DNA of 55,093 bases, taken from NCBI RefSeq assembly GCF_001275675.1, contig NZ_LITM01000014.1:17082-72174 (forward strand), written 5' to 3'. The number at the start of each line of letters is the position of its first letter. The first letter of the stretch is position 1. The notes beneath the pieces were generated by a model that saw nothing but the letters and a program-made list of their open reading frames with translations, did not search any database and had not been told where the DNA came from. Position numbers and translations under genes: made by a program. Positions 18,345 through 26,882 of this stretch are shown one piece after another. This DNA comes from Lysinibacillus sp. FJAT-14745. Its GTDB lineage: Bacteria > Bacillota > Bacilli > Bacillales_A > Planococcaceae.

Positions 18345-19341
18345 AGTTCTGACTCTCTATCAATTCTTTTTGACCTGCAAGCGTTAAATTATGTGGTAGC
18401 TCATAGCTAGTTTTTTGCATAATTGCTTTGATGGCCATTTGAAGATGAACATCGCTTAATATTTCAAACAATGCACAGCGTTCCTCCTTGACTATTGGTG
18501 ATTGGAAAAGTGTTTGAGCAACAATTCCTACCACAGTTTGACGAAGTTCTTCTATTGAAATACCTAAGTCTATAAATCGATAAAGGCAGTTTACCGAATC
18601 CTTGGCATGAATGGTCGTTACTACTAAATGACCTGTTAAACTCGCCTCGATTGCGATTTCTGCAGTCTCTTTATCACGTATTTCACCAATCATAATAACG
18701 TCAGGTGAGTGGCGTAAAATAGCCTTTAAGCCTGTAGCATATGTAACGCCAGCTCGTTCGTTTACTTGAATCTGTAAAAGGTTTGCTTGGTTATTTTCTA
18801 CAGGATCCTCCAATGAAATGACATGTCGATTAAGCTCTGTCGAACAGTAATGGATTAGGGAATATAAAGATGTTGATTTACCAGAGCCCGTTGCACCTGT
18901 GAAACATAAAAGTCCTTGCTGATGTTTCACTAGTTCCATTAACAAGTCTGCTGAATACTTGGAATAAGATAAGGAAGTAAGTGGGAATGCATGATTTTGT
19001 AGAAGCAATCGGATAATTAGGCTTTCTTTTAAAAATACTGAGGGAAGTGTAGAAACACGAAAGGCATATTGATCTTGTTCCATAGCTTTTTGGAAGGAGC
19101 CGCTTTGGGGTTTGCGACGCTCACTAATATCTAATGCCGCTAAAAATTTAAAAAAGGAAATCATTCGTTCCGCAAGATCGTTTGGTAATTCACCTGCATG
19201 GAGCAGCTTATCATATTTTCGAAAATAAATACGATATCGTATACTCTCTGGAACTAATAATAAATCTGATGCACCGAAATGATAGGCTTTTAGTAAAAGT
19301 TGCTCACATTTTTGTTCAACAACTGTTTCAAAATTTTTCAT
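18322..19341 (-). CDS. comGA: ComGA, competence traffic ATPase
   Basis: Secretion/pilus ATPase of the GspE/PilB family that powers pseudopilus assembly. 339 residues. Walker A CFTGATGSGKST, Asp box ISLEDPVE, Walker B region DVIMIGEIRDKETAEIA and His box LTGHLVVTTIHAKDS. The four-Cys zinc motif of longer PilB proteins is absent, as usual for ComGA. Start at MKNFETVV, five bases after AGAGGGGTG; the upstream ATG at 19365 has no site. First gene of the com operon. Confidence 0.95.
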   Translation of the reverse strand: MKNFETVVEQKCEQLLLKAYHFGASDLLLVPESIRYRIYFRKYDKLLHAGELPNDLAERMISFFKFLAALDISERRKPQSGSFQKAMEQDQYAFRVSTLPSVFLKESLIIRLLLQNHAFPLTSLSYSKYSADLLMELVKHQQGLLCFTGATGSGKSTSLYSLIHYCSTELNRHVISLEDPVENNQANLLQIQVNERAGVTYATGLKAILRHSPDVIMIGEIRDKETAEIAIEASLTGHLVVTTIHAKDSVNCLYRFIDLGISIEELRQTVVGIVAQTLFQSPIVKEERCALFEILSDVHLQMAIKAIMQKTSYELPHNLTLAGQKELIESQNYANTKVY

Positions 19342-19436
19342 ATTCGCACCCCTCTTCTGGTTCATTCGAATATGACCGCTCTATTCGTTATTTCCTAGTA
19401 TAGATAGAAACTTGTCACGAGAAAAGCCCTTTTCTT

Positions 19437-19480
19437 AAAATAAAAATTTGCTATAAAATTTCCTATCAAACATGTTTTTT
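19437..19480 (-). promoter_or_regulatory. Candidate ComK box pair upstream of comGA
   Basis: Two AT boxes of the form AAAA-N5-TTTT, each with one mismatch: AAAA-TAAAA-ATTT at 19437-19449 and AAAC-ATGTT-TTTT at 19468-19480, separated by 18 bp, one of the spacings reported for ComK sites. A -10-like TATACT without a good -35 lies between them and comGA. The AT-richness of the area makes chance matches possible. Confidence 0.5.
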
Positions 19481-19668
19481 GCTATAAAAATGTGGATAAC
19501 ATGCAAATTCCCACTAAATTTGAACATAATCCTATGAAAAAGTTAATATTTATGACTAAAGGAACTGTATCTTTTTCAATAATGCAATATAATAGAAACA
19601 ACATGATTTTTTTCCTACACTTGGCAGAAGAAGTAATATTCAAAAAAATTTACATAGAGGTGAAGAAA

Positions 19669-20379
19669 ATGATCCATCCATTAAAAATTACTAGTACATT
19701 GGCCGATGAAACTAGATACTCTATTTATGAGTACATACTACAAGAGAAGAAAACTGTAACGGTCCAAAATATCGCTGATAAATTCGGCATCCATCCAAAC
19801 GTTGCACGTTTACACTTAACAAAGCTCTCAGAAATCAATATAATTACCGCTGATTTTGCCAAAACTGGGAAAGGTGGTAGACCTGGTCGCGTATATAAGG
19901 CCTCAGATAAAGGTGTATCATTAACGTTCCCGAGGCGTGATGAAGATCGACTATTAAAATGGACAATCCAATTAATTGAAGAATTTGGACCGTCTGCATT
20001 AGAAAGATGTCAGAACATTAGCTACCAAGACGGTTATCAGCAAATGAAGAATTATGTCAATGCCGAGTTACAATTAAATAATACCCTTTCCTTCGAACAG
20101 AAGCTTCAGCTATTAACTGACAATGCAGCATTAATTGGCTATATTCCGCAAGTACAACAAACAGAGCATGGTAAAAGTGTGAATTTCTCCATTTTTAATT
20201 GTCCATTCCAGGAGCAGCTTACTACACATTCAGAAATTGTTTGTTCTTTACATGAATCCTATTTAAAGGGACAGGTAGATGCGTTATACTCGAGCAATGA
20301 GTTAATACAAATTGATAGCATGATACATAATTGCGATTTATGTAAATATGAAATAAACGTGACAGAAATCGATAGCTAA
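19669..20379 (+). CDS. Winged-helix regulator with Cys-rich C-terminus (SufR/ArsR-like)
   Basis: 236 residues from MIHPLKIT, start set by GAGGTGAAGAAA. N-terminal winged helix (DETRYSIYEYILQEKK, VQNIADKFGIHPNVARLHL, GRPGRVYKAS wing) followed by a helical domain and a C-terminal cluster of potential metal or Fe-S ligands: NCPF, EIVCSLHESY and NCDLCKYE. This arrangement resembles SufR-like regulators that sense an iron-sulphur cluster. Target genes unknown; it is divergent from comGA and upstream of DUF2626. Confidence 0.75.
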   Translation: MIHPLKITSTLADETRYSIYEYILQEKKTVTVQNIADKFGIHPNVARLHLTKLSEINIITADFAKTGKGGRPGRVYKASDKGVSLTFPRRDEDRLLKWTIQLIEEFGPSALERCQNISYQDGYQQMKNYVNAELQLNNTLSFEQKLQLLTDNAALIGYIPQVQQTEHGKSVNFSIFNCPFQEQLTTHSEIVCSLHESYLKGQVDALYSSNELIQIDSMIHNCDLCKYEINVTEIDS

Positions 20380-20498
20380 TTTTTAAAAATCAATTGTTTG
20401 TCACAAAGAAGAAGAAGTTCCAGTTTACAGATACCTTTCATATCATTTATAATGAGTAAGAGATTATTGTGTCGTGGGCAAAAGGAGGGGAAATCTTC

Positions 20499-20741
20499 AT
20501 GGATAATATGTATAAAGTTATGGCATTCTGGACAGGTATTTTTGCAGTTATGTTCTACCTTGGTGGTATGAACGAAGTATCGCTATTATTCGTAGGTAAT
20601 ACAGGTTTATTCTTATTATTAGGCTTCTTAAACCTTTCAGAACGTATGTACATGTACATTTTCGGAGCATATTTAACTGTGTTCTTTGCTGGCTTCACGT
20701 ACTATACAACATTCATTCACGTACCTGGTGGCGGTCATTAA
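20499..20741 (+). CDS. DUF2626 family small membrane protein (YqgY-like)
   Basis: 80 residues from MDNMYKVMAFWTG with three hydrophobic segments and a C-terminal HVPGGGH. The AAAGGAGGGG site eight bases upstream decides the start. The family is conserved near comGA in Bacillales. Function unknown. Confidence 0.85.
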   Translation: MDNMYKVMAFWTGIFAVMFYLGGMNEVSLLFVGNTGLFLLLGFLNLSERMYMYIFGAYLTVFFAGFTYYTTFIHVPGGGH

Positions 20742-20752
20742 TACAGAGAAAA

Positions 20753-20790
20753 ACGCGTGTCTCATTAAGTGTGAGACATGCTTTTTTTAT
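20753..20790 (+). terminator. Terminator of the DUF2626 gene
   Basis: GCGTGTCTCA / TGAGACATGC stem (one G-U pair) with a short loop, then seven T residues. Confidence 0.9.
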
Positions 20791-20834
20791 GCAAATTTAT
20801 TCATCAGATGCATGATCATTTATGAAAGCATAGT

Positions 20835-20909
20835 AAAATCCCCCTTTGCATCAAATAGGTTAGATTTTGGTTTATTCTATCTATCCTACGAATTGCTAGG
20901 GGGATTTTT
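20835..20909 (-). terminator. Terminator of the YidC paralogue
   Basis: AAAATCCCCCT pairs with AGGGGGATTTT across a roughly 50-base loop; it ends six bases before the yidC stop and reads with T-runs on both strands. Confidence 0.6.
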
Positions 20910-20914
20910 GTATT

Positions 20915-21565
20915 TTATGAAGTTAATTTAGGCTTTAATTTATTAAACACGAAGCTCTGTAATGTCACCCACAAAGAAGAAACTGTCCAATAAAATGGGA
21001 TGGCTGATGGCATGAAAATTGAAGAAATAACAATCAGCATAGGCATCATAAATATCATTATTTTCATTTGTGGGTTGCTATTATCAGATAGTTTAACTGA
21101 CATATAAATTTGAATCATCATCGTTAAACCTGCGATAATTGTCATAAAAATATCTGCAGATCCTAGATTAAACCAGAAGAAATTCTCATGCTTGATGGCA
21201 TTACTTTTTGTAATGGTATAATACAGTCCGCTTAAAATCGGAAATTGAATGAGCGCTGTTAAACAACCTGTTTTCATACCTGAAAAGTTTTCCATCATTA
21301 TTTGAGAGCTTTGCAACTGATATTCTTTACGCTCTTCTTCTGTTTTAGCCTTGCTTAAATTTGATTGTAGCTCTATTAATTTTTCCTTATTACCTAGCGA
21401 CGTTTGTGTAACTGCTAGTTGGGATTTAAAGGATTTATAATTTGGATACATTAATATTAAGCGTATTAGCACTGTTAAAATCACTAAGGCAGCTACATAG
21501 CTCCCCGTAAAATTAAAGATAGTATCTAGCAAATTTGTCAGTGGTTGTGTTATAAATTCAAACAT
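20915..21565 (-). CDS. YidC/OxaI-type membrane insertase, short paralogue
   Basis: Membrane protein insertase family, 216 residues with five hydrophobic segments. Conserved features include the first-helix Arg in LTVLIRLILMYPNYK, the cytoplasmic coiled hairpin (IELQSNLSKAKTEEERKEYQ) and PFYWTVSSLWVTLQS near the C-terminus. Unlike SpoIIIJ/YqjG it has no N-terminal signal peptide or lipobox Cys, starting directly before the first conserved helix, so it is shorter than the roughly 255-275 residues usual in Bacilli. It follows an 86-residue hypothetical gene by 33 bases. Likely a third, specialised YidC. Confidence 0.88.
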   Translation of the reverse strand: MFEFITQPLTNLLDTIFNFTGSYVAALVILTVLIRLILMYPNYKSFKSQLAVTQTSLGNKEKLIELQSNLSKAKTEEERKEYQLQSSQIMMENFSGMKTGCLTALIQFPILSGLYYTITKSNAIKHENFFWFNLGSADIFMTIIAGLTMMIQIYMSVKLSDNSNPQMKIMIFMMPMLIVISSIFMPSAIPFYWTVSSLWVTLQSFVFNKLKPKLTS

Positions 21566-21598
21566 TAATTAATTTCTCCCCTTTTATAATAATTTTTC

Positions 21599-21859
21599 TT
21601 ATAAAAGGGATACTAATTCTTCGTCATTATCTGATTTACTGTAAATTACTTTTCTCAACCATTTATTAAGAAACATATGAGAAGGATAAATTTTACTTTC
21701 GAAATTGACATTGACAGTTAAATCAATTGATACGTCAAGATTCGCGTCAATGACAGTAATTTTATCAAAAATAGTATAAATGTATACTTTAATAAATGGA
21801 CTATGTTGTACTAAATAACTAAAATCAGTAATAAGCGATAATAGCAATAATAATTCCAT
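21599..21859 (-). CDS. Hypothetical 86-residue protein upstream of YidC paralogue
   Basis: Not recognised. N-terminal half is hydrophobic (MELLLLLSLITDFSYLV), the middle is beta-rich (DANLDVSIDLTVNVNFES), the C-terminus charged (SKSDNDEELVSLL). A clear AGGTGATGTAA site precedes the ATG, and the gene is followed in the same direction by the YidC paralogue. It could be a substrate or accessory of that insertase; this is inference from position only. Confidence 0.6.
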   Translation of the reverse strand: MELLLLLSLITDFSYLVQHSPFIKVYIYTIFDKITVIDANLDVSIDLTVNVNFESKIYPSHMFLNKWLRKVIYSKSDNDEELVSLL

Positions 21860-21969
21860 TTACATCACCTATTTTTATTTTATCATAAATGAGTGTAACT
21901 GTATAAATTTTCCAAGTCCTTCACCAAAAGTTTTAGGATGTAATTTGTAAAACATATGCCATATATAAG

Positions 21970-22162
21970 TTGATTGGAGTGAAGGCTGGGCGACTCCTCG
22001 GGGATTAGCGATTAGAGGAACGAAGGCTAAAACCATCACGTCCTGTGATAACGCCTTCGTGACCAACATCTTGTTGGCCCGAGACCCTGGAGCGAGCAAC
22101 GCGAGTGAAGCGGCTCATCGGACGCCCCCAGGAAAGCGCCCAGCCGGAACGGAAATCAACCC
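21970..22162. repeat. Dispersed palindromic repeat, family A copy 2
   Basis: 193 bp with inverted ends: TTGATTGGAGTGAAGGCTGG and CCAGCCGGAACGGAAATCAA. Inside are nested inverted repeats ACGAAGGC / GCCTTCGT around ATCAC-GTCCT-GTGAT, so the whole can fold as a branched hairpin. Same family as 32519-32809 (opposite orientation) and 48135-48378. It lies just upstream of the 86-residue gene. Any reading frame crossing it is fortuitous. Confidence 0.85.
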
Positions 22163-22201
22163 ACGCTATGATAATGAGCCATTTTTAACTATCGCCTATC
22201 C

Positions 22202-22846
22202 TTAAAAACCATTCAAGAAAGGATTTGTCTCCATTTCTGCACCAACTGTTGTATAATTCCCATGACCAGGGTAGATAATAGTATCTTCAGGTAGCGTCAA
22301 TAACTTATCATGAATGGATGCAAGTAATATTTTTGTTGAGCCTCCAAGTAAATCTGTACGACCAACACCTTGCTCAAAAAGTGTATCTCCAACAATAGCG
22401 AAGCCATCATTTTCAAAGATATATGATATACTACCCGGCGAATGCCCTGGCGTAAAAATAGCTTTAAAACAAAAATCGCTTATTTCAAATAGCTGTTCTA
22501 CTCTAATAATATTTTCTTCAGCTGGGGCACTGACAATATAATCTGGTAATGCTGCGTATTTACTAGAGCCATTTTTTGTTGGATCTGCTAACCAGCTCAC
22601 TTCTTTTTCATGAATCCATACTGGAACATTAAAAGTCTCGCGGACGGCATCCACTGCGCCAATATGGTCAAAATGTGCATGTGTTAAAAAAATGGCTAGT
22701 GGTTTTAGATTGTTACTGCGGAGAGCTTTGATGATTCGATCTGCTTCTTCTCCAGGATCAAATATTAAGCATTCCTTATTTTTATTCGATACGATATAAC
22801 AATTCGTTTGGACAGGTCCAAGTGAATAACTTCGTACGTTCATCAT
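22202..22846 (-). CDS. MBL-fold metallo-hydrolase (YqgX-like)
   Basis: Glyoxalase II/beta-lactamase-fold zinc hydrolase, 214 residues. THAHFDHIGAVD supplies the HxHxDH metal site, with further ligands in TPGHSPGS, IVGDTLF and YPGHGNYT. Start at the ATG of MMNVRSYS; the GTG at 22855 is part of the GAGGTG ribosome site. YqgX-type enzymes lie at this locus in Bacillus; the substrate is uncertain (thioester hydrolase likely). Confidence 0.92.
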   Translation of the reverse strand: MMNVRSYSLGPVQTNCYIVSNKNKECLIFDPGEEADRIIKALRSNNLKPLAIFLTHAHFDHIGAVDAVRETFNVPVWIHEKEVSWLADPTKNGSSKYAALPDYIVSAPAEENIIRVEQLFEISDFCFKAIFTPGHSPGSISYIFENDGFAIVGDTLFEQGVGRTDLLGGSTKILLASIHDKLLTLPEDTIIYPGHGNYTTVGAEMETNPFLNGF

Positions 22847-23013
22847 TGTTATCACCTCAATTACAATTATACAACCTTTGCCACAATTTGACGATAAATG
22901 TTCATAGTTTAAGCTATATTAGTTCTCGACAAAAACAGGTAGAACGTTTACAATTAAGGAGGAATATTGTTACGACATTCATTTTCTGATGTCGAAAGGA
23001 GTGTCAATTTCTA

Positions 23014-23193
23014 ATGAACTTATTAATGGTTATTTTTGGTCTAGTTGCAATTTTAGCTGTAGTTGGTACATTCCAAGCACTTAAAGAAAAGAACCTTTTA
23101 AGCGTCGCTTTCAACTTATTAAGTGCTGTAGTATTCGGTTGGTTCGTAATTATGACAGTAATTAATAGCGGATACCCACCAAAATTACACTAA
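23014..23193 (+). CDS. DUF2759 family membrane protein (YqgW-like)
   Basis: 59 residues, MNLLMVIFGLVAILAVVG..., two hydrophobic helices around a basic ALKEKN loop, ending GYPPKLH. GAAAGGAG lies 11 bases before the ATG and a strong terminator follows. Conserved in Bacillales beside the MBL hydrolase. Function unknown. Confidence 0.85.
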   Translation: MNLLMVIFGLVAILAVVGTFQALKEKNLLSVAFNLLSAVVFGWFVIMTVINSGYPPKLH

Positions 23194-23200
23194 AATTCAG

Positions 23201-23244
23201 ACAGAAAAAGAGCAGTCTCCATTACGAGACTGCTCTTTTTCTGT
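23201..23244 (+). terminator. Terminator of the DUF2759 gene
   Basis: Perfect 19-bp stem (ACAGAAAAAGAGCAGTCTC and complement) with a six-base loop, with A- and T-runs in the stem; works in both directions. Confidence 0.9.
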
Positions 23245-23497
23245 CGTTTTTATATTAATACCCTTCCAAAAATGATCATAGCCACTTTCCTTTAAGCAGT
23301 TTTTTTGGCTTCCAGAGCGTTTAAAATTCAATTTAATATTATTACATAAAAATTTTTCAATACGCCCTTATTGAAGTGTTAAAAGAAGTTTTTACACTAT
23401 TTGTTTTGGTATCCACCATATGGATGAAAATAGCTCGTCACTTCTGCTAAAAATCGGAAAATGTAGATTGAACATCGTGCCTCTCCCCTAGCAGTGC

Positions 23498-23535
23498 AAA
23501 AAAAGAGATCTCACATTAGTGAGATCTCTTTTTTT
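23498..23535 (-). terminator. Terminator of the LTA-synthase-like gene
   Basis: AAAAAAAGAGATCTCAC-ATTA-GTGAGATCTCTTTTTTT, a perfect palindrome ending one base before the ltaS-type stop. The 250 bases between it and the DUF2759 terminator show no gene. Confidence 0.92.
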
Positions 23536-23536
23536 G

Positions 23537-25432
23537 TTACTTGACTGCCCCTTGCTTCAAGTTACCTGTCTTTTGGTCATAGAAGCGGAGTAAATCACCG
23601 TTTATGATGGCATCCGAACTTTCTAGTTCTTTCGTAGCTCGATCAGCGTAAGGCTGACATGGCTCACCATTAATTTCTTCGCCAGTAGCTTTGTCATAGC
23701 AAGCTTCACCAGCATATACATATTTATCTGTTACAAAACGACCGTCGCGGAATACAACGAAATCTTCATGCTCTGGTGAGAATAGGTCTGCACCAAGTTG
23801 CATATCCTTTGAAGTTTCAACGCCAAGAAGATGTAGAATTGTTGGACGTAAATCCATTTGTCCAGCAACCTCTGTCATTTCTTTACCATCACCTGATCCA
23901 GGGATATGAACGAATAAAGGTACTTCTTGTAGCATTGCATTATCAAATGGTGTAATGCTTTCTTTTCCTAAATATTGAGCCATCGCTTTGTTGTGGTTTT
24001 CTGAAATACCATAATGGTCACCATACATAACAATAATAGAGTTATCATATAAACCTTGATCTTTTAAACTTTGGAAGAAGTCTTTAAGTGCTTCATCCAT
24101 ATAACGAACTGTTTGGAAATAACGATTTAATGTACCTGAGTTTGAATTATATTCAGGAATCATGACATCTTCTGGATCCAATGTGAATGGATAGTGGTTC
24201 GTTAAAGTAATTAATCGTGAATAGAATGGCTGTGGCATATCTTTCATTAATGCTGCAGATTGCTCTACGAATGGGATATCTTTCATACCCCAGTTCACAG
24301 CTTGCCCTTCGCCAATCTTATATGAATCTATGTCATAGAATTTATTAATGTGTAATGATTGATACATCATGTCACGATTCCAGAATGATTTATTATTCGG
24401 GTGCATGACATTTGTAAAGTAGCCATTTTCTCCAAGGCGCTCAGCCATTGAGTTATACGTATTTCCACCATGCGTGAAGAATACCGCACCACGACCTAAG
24501 CCAAACAATGAGTTTTCTGTAATAAACTCTGAGTCAGAAGTTTTTCCTAATCCAGTTTGGTGGTAGAAATTGCTGAAATAATACGTATCTTTATCTTTTG
24601 TTAAAGAGTTTAAGAATGGTGTAATTTCATGACCATCCATTTGGTTATTAATCACAAAGTTTTGTAAAGACTCCATCGACACAAGAATCAAATTACGCCC
24701 CTTGTATTTACCAAACATTTGAGGGTTGACCGCTGCTTGATTAGAACGAATATAGTTGTTCACTTCTACTAGTTCACTGCCATCCGCTAATGCACGTTGA
24801 GCAGAAGATTTTGATTGAATATAAATGTCATATAAATGGTAGTTATAAGTACCGATGTTTTTCACAAGTAATTCACGGTCAAAGCTACGTGTTAACAATT
24901 GTGGACGCTCTGTTTCAGCTAATCCTAAGTTTAAGAACGACACAGCAATCGCTAATACGAAGTACGCGCGACGGAATTCCACGTTGACTTTTACTGTATC
25001 TTTCATTTTAGGCAAATATTTATTAGCTAAAATTAGAATAAGTACGTCAACGAAATATAATAAATCCCAAGGACTTACAATTGCTGCTACTGAAGTTCCT
25101 AAATCACCAAAGTTATTTGTTTGGAATAATACCGGTAACGTAATAAAGTCATTGTAGAAACGATAGAACGCAACATTCCCGTATAAAACAATCGACAAAA
25201 TAACACTGATAGTTATTATATAACGACTTTTAACTTTTGGCGATTTAAAGAATAACGATATACCATAAGCAAATAGCACGAAGCTTAATGGATTAATAAA
25301 CAAAATAAATTGTTGCATCGCATTTTCGATTTTCATCTCAAAGCTTGTGTGATAAACAATGACCGTTTTTATCCAAGTTGCTACAATTGCTAGTATCATA
25401 AATGAATGTTTAGGCCACTTTATTGATTTCAT
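23537..25432 (-). CDS. Lipoteichoic acid synthase family protein (LtaS/YqgS type)
   Basis: Polymerises glycerol phosphate on the outer membrane face using phosphatidylglycerol. 631 residues: five N-terminal membrane helices (1-190), linker, then an extracellular sulfatase-fold domain. Mn-site residues are visible: VSMESLQNF (Glu), GLGKTSDSEF (catalytic Thr), NNKSFWNRD and MYGDHYG (Asp-His). Start at MKSIKWPK, nine bases after GGGAGG; the ATG at 25441 directly abuts the site. Genome position matches B. subtilis yqgS. Two Cys near the C-terminus (EACYDKA, GEPCQPY) could form a disulphide. Confidence 0.93.
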   Translation of the reverse strand: MKSIKWPKHSFMILAIVATWIKTVIVYHTSFEMKIENAMQQFILFINPLSFVLFAYGISLFFKSPKVKSRYIITISVILSIVLYGNVAFYRFYNDFITLPVLFQTNNFGDLGTSVAAIVSPWDLLYFVDVLILILANKYLPKMKDTVKVNVEFRRAYFVLAIAVSFLNLGLAETERPQLLTRSFDRELLVKNIGTYNYHLYDIYIQSKSSAQRALADGSELVEVNNYIRSNQAAVNPQMFGKYKGRNLILVSMESLQNFVINNQMDGHEITPFLNSLTKDKDTYYFSNFYHQTGLGKTSDSEFITENSLFGLGRGAVFFTHGGNTYNSMAERLGENGYFTNVMHPNNKSFWNRDMMYQSLHINKFYDIDSYKIGEGQAVNWGMKDIPFVEQSAALMKDMPQPFYSRLITLTNHYPFTLDPEDVMIPEYNSNSGTLNRYFQTVRYMDEALKDFFQSLKDQGLYDNSIIVMYGDHYGISENHNKAMAQYLGKESITPFDNAMLQEVPLFVHIPGSGDGKEMTEVAGQMDLRPTILHLLGVETSKDMQLGADLFSPEHEDFVVFRDGRFVTDKYVYAGEACYDKATGEEINGEPCQPYADRATKELESSDAIINGDLLRFYDQKTGNLKQGAVK

Positions 25433-25625
25433 CCTTAACATCCTCCCTACTTTCTTACAAAAAAATAATAATTTTCAACAATTTGTTACTGAAACAAAAT
25501 ATATCTTAATCCATTTTTTACAGATAATCAATAGATATATTTTGGGAAAAACTGTACTTCTTGGTCGTATATGCGCCAGATAGTAATATATACGTTTTTG
25601 TTTGTAAAAAGTTTCGTAAAACATA

Positions 25626-25649
25626 AAAACAGTGGAAAACCACTGTTTT
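25626..25649 (-). terminator. Terminator after yqgQ
   Basis: AAAACAGTGG-AAAA-CCACTGTTTT hairpin with T-run on the minus strand, about 65 bases after the yqgQ stop. The rest of 25433-25712 holds presumably the promoter of the LTA synthase gene; no clear -35/-10 pair was picked out. Confidence 0.75.
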
Positions 25650-25712
25650 TAAGAATATTACATACATGTTACATTATCTTTACAATACCACAAATGAATT
25701 ATATTTAAAACA

Positions 25713-25922
25713 TTACTGATTATTTTCTTTTATGCGAAGCTTTGTTGTTTCTTGTCGAATTAGTAATAATGCCATTTGGTAATCTTTAATATCTAGTACA
25801 TTCGCTTTATACAACTCACGAATTTCATCCTCCATTAACATCAAATCACCAATACGATCTCGTGTGTAAATATAAGTGCCGTATGTTTTCAATAGTTCAT
25901 AAATATCTAACATTTTGTCCAT
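25713..25922 (-). CDS. YqgQ family (DUF910) small protein
   Basis: 69 residues, helical: MLDIYELLKTYGTYIYTRDR followed by MEDEIRELYKANVLD. DUF910 proteins are small three-helix proteins that may bind nucleic acid; function unknown. Starts one base after the stop of the cyclo-ligase gene with GAGGAG upstream, so the two are coupled. Confidence 0.88.
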   Translation of the reverse strand: MDKMLDIYELLKTYGTYIYTRDRIGDLMLMEDEIRELYKANVLDIKDYQMALLLIRQETTKLRIKENNQ

Positions 25923-25923
25923 T

Positions 25924-26508
25924 TTAGTTCGCTCCTCGTTGTGTTACACAGTCAATACGTTTTGTCGGTGTCACAATGATATCTACTGGGCAATCGTGCG
26001 CTTCTTTGGGTACATGTTCATATAGCTGCTCATTAAATAGCAGAGACATGAGCTTACCCTTCTTATAGTTTAATACATAGCGATCATAATAACCACCGCC
26101 ATAGCCTATTCGATAACCGAACTTATCAAAAACAACTCCAGGAACAAGTATGACATCCATTTCATTTGCGTCAACAAACTCACACTTCTCTGGAATTGGC
26201 TCACGCAAATGCATATAAACAGTTTCAAGCTGGGTAAACGATTCAATGGCGTAAAATGACATTTCTCTTGTTTTTGGATTGCATTTAGGTACAGCGACTT
26301 TTTTACCAAGTTGCCACAGTTCTTCTATTAATGGAATTGTGTCGACTTCTGGCTTATTAGAAATGGTGATGCCGATTGTAGTTGCTTCTATTATATATGG
26401 TTCCTGCAGCACTTTTTTTACTACAGCAAATGATTGATCGTGATAAGCTACTCCGCCCATTTTGGCAAGAGCTTCCTTTACCTCGTTCCGCAAAGTTGTT
26501 TTGTCCAT
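25924..26508 (-). CDS. 5-formyltetrahydrofolate cyclo-ligase
   Basis: Converts 5-formyl-THF to 5,10-methenyl-THF with ATP. 194 residues, usual size. Family motif GYGGGYYDRYV near 130, GVVFDKFGYRIG just before it, and the N-terminal basic KTTLRNEVKEAL. YqgN-type by position between rpmG and yqgQ. Confidence 0.93.
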   Translation of the reverse strand: MDKTTLRNEVKEALAKMGGVAYHDQSFAVVKKVLQEPYIIEATTIGITISNKPEVDTIPLIEELWQLGKKVAVPKCNPKTREMSFYAIESFTQLETVYMHLREPIPEKCEFVDANEMDVILVPGVVFDKFGYRIGYGGGYYDRYVLNYKKGKLMSLLFNEQLYEHVPKEAHDCPVDIIVTPTKRIDCVTQRGAN

Positions 26509-26536
26509 GCTAAGTTACCCCCTATTAAAATGTAGA

Positions 26537-26564
26537 AAGCCAAAACCACAAGTGGTTTTGGCTT
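26537..26564 (-). terminator. Hairpin between rpmG and the cyclo-ligase gene
   Basis: AAGCCAAAACCAC-AA-GTGGTTTTGGCTT followed on the minus strand by TTTCTAC; a probable terminator of rpmG, possibly leaky. Confidence 0.6.
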
Positions 26565-26573
26565 AATGAGCGA

Positions 26574-26723
26574 TTACTTAGTTTCACGGTGAAGAGTGTA
26601 TTTCTTCTCGCGAGAGCAATATTTTTTAAGTTCAAGACGCTCTGGATTGTTACGCTTGTTCTTTTTAGAAATGTAGTTACGTTCGCCGCAATCTGTGCAA
26701 GCTAAAGTAATGTTTACGCGCAT
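26574..26723 (-). CDS. rpmG: 50S ribosomal protein L33
   Basis: 49 residues, [20 protein letters not shown]..., rich in Lys/Arg. The first Cys pair (ACTDCG) is kept but the second expected pair is reduced to a single Cys in KKYCSREK, so zinc binding may be lost or partial. Start ATG at 26723 behind GGGAGGG. Confidence 0.92.
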   Translation of the reverse strand: MRVNITLACTDCGERNYISKKNKRNNPERLELKKYCSREKKYTLHRETK

Positions 26724-26882
26724 TATTAACCCTCCCACTCTATATCAAGAATTAAAATTTTGAGCATGATTTATACGACTAACCTATTATAACATAAAAT
26801 GAAAAAAAATCTACCTTCATTTCATATTAAGTTCGCATATGGTAAAATACCTATAATTACATAACTTAATGAGGTGAAACTA

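Noticed and set aside
21875..22099. 74-codon minus-strand frame
   Set aside because: Lies in family A copy 2 and has no ribosome site.
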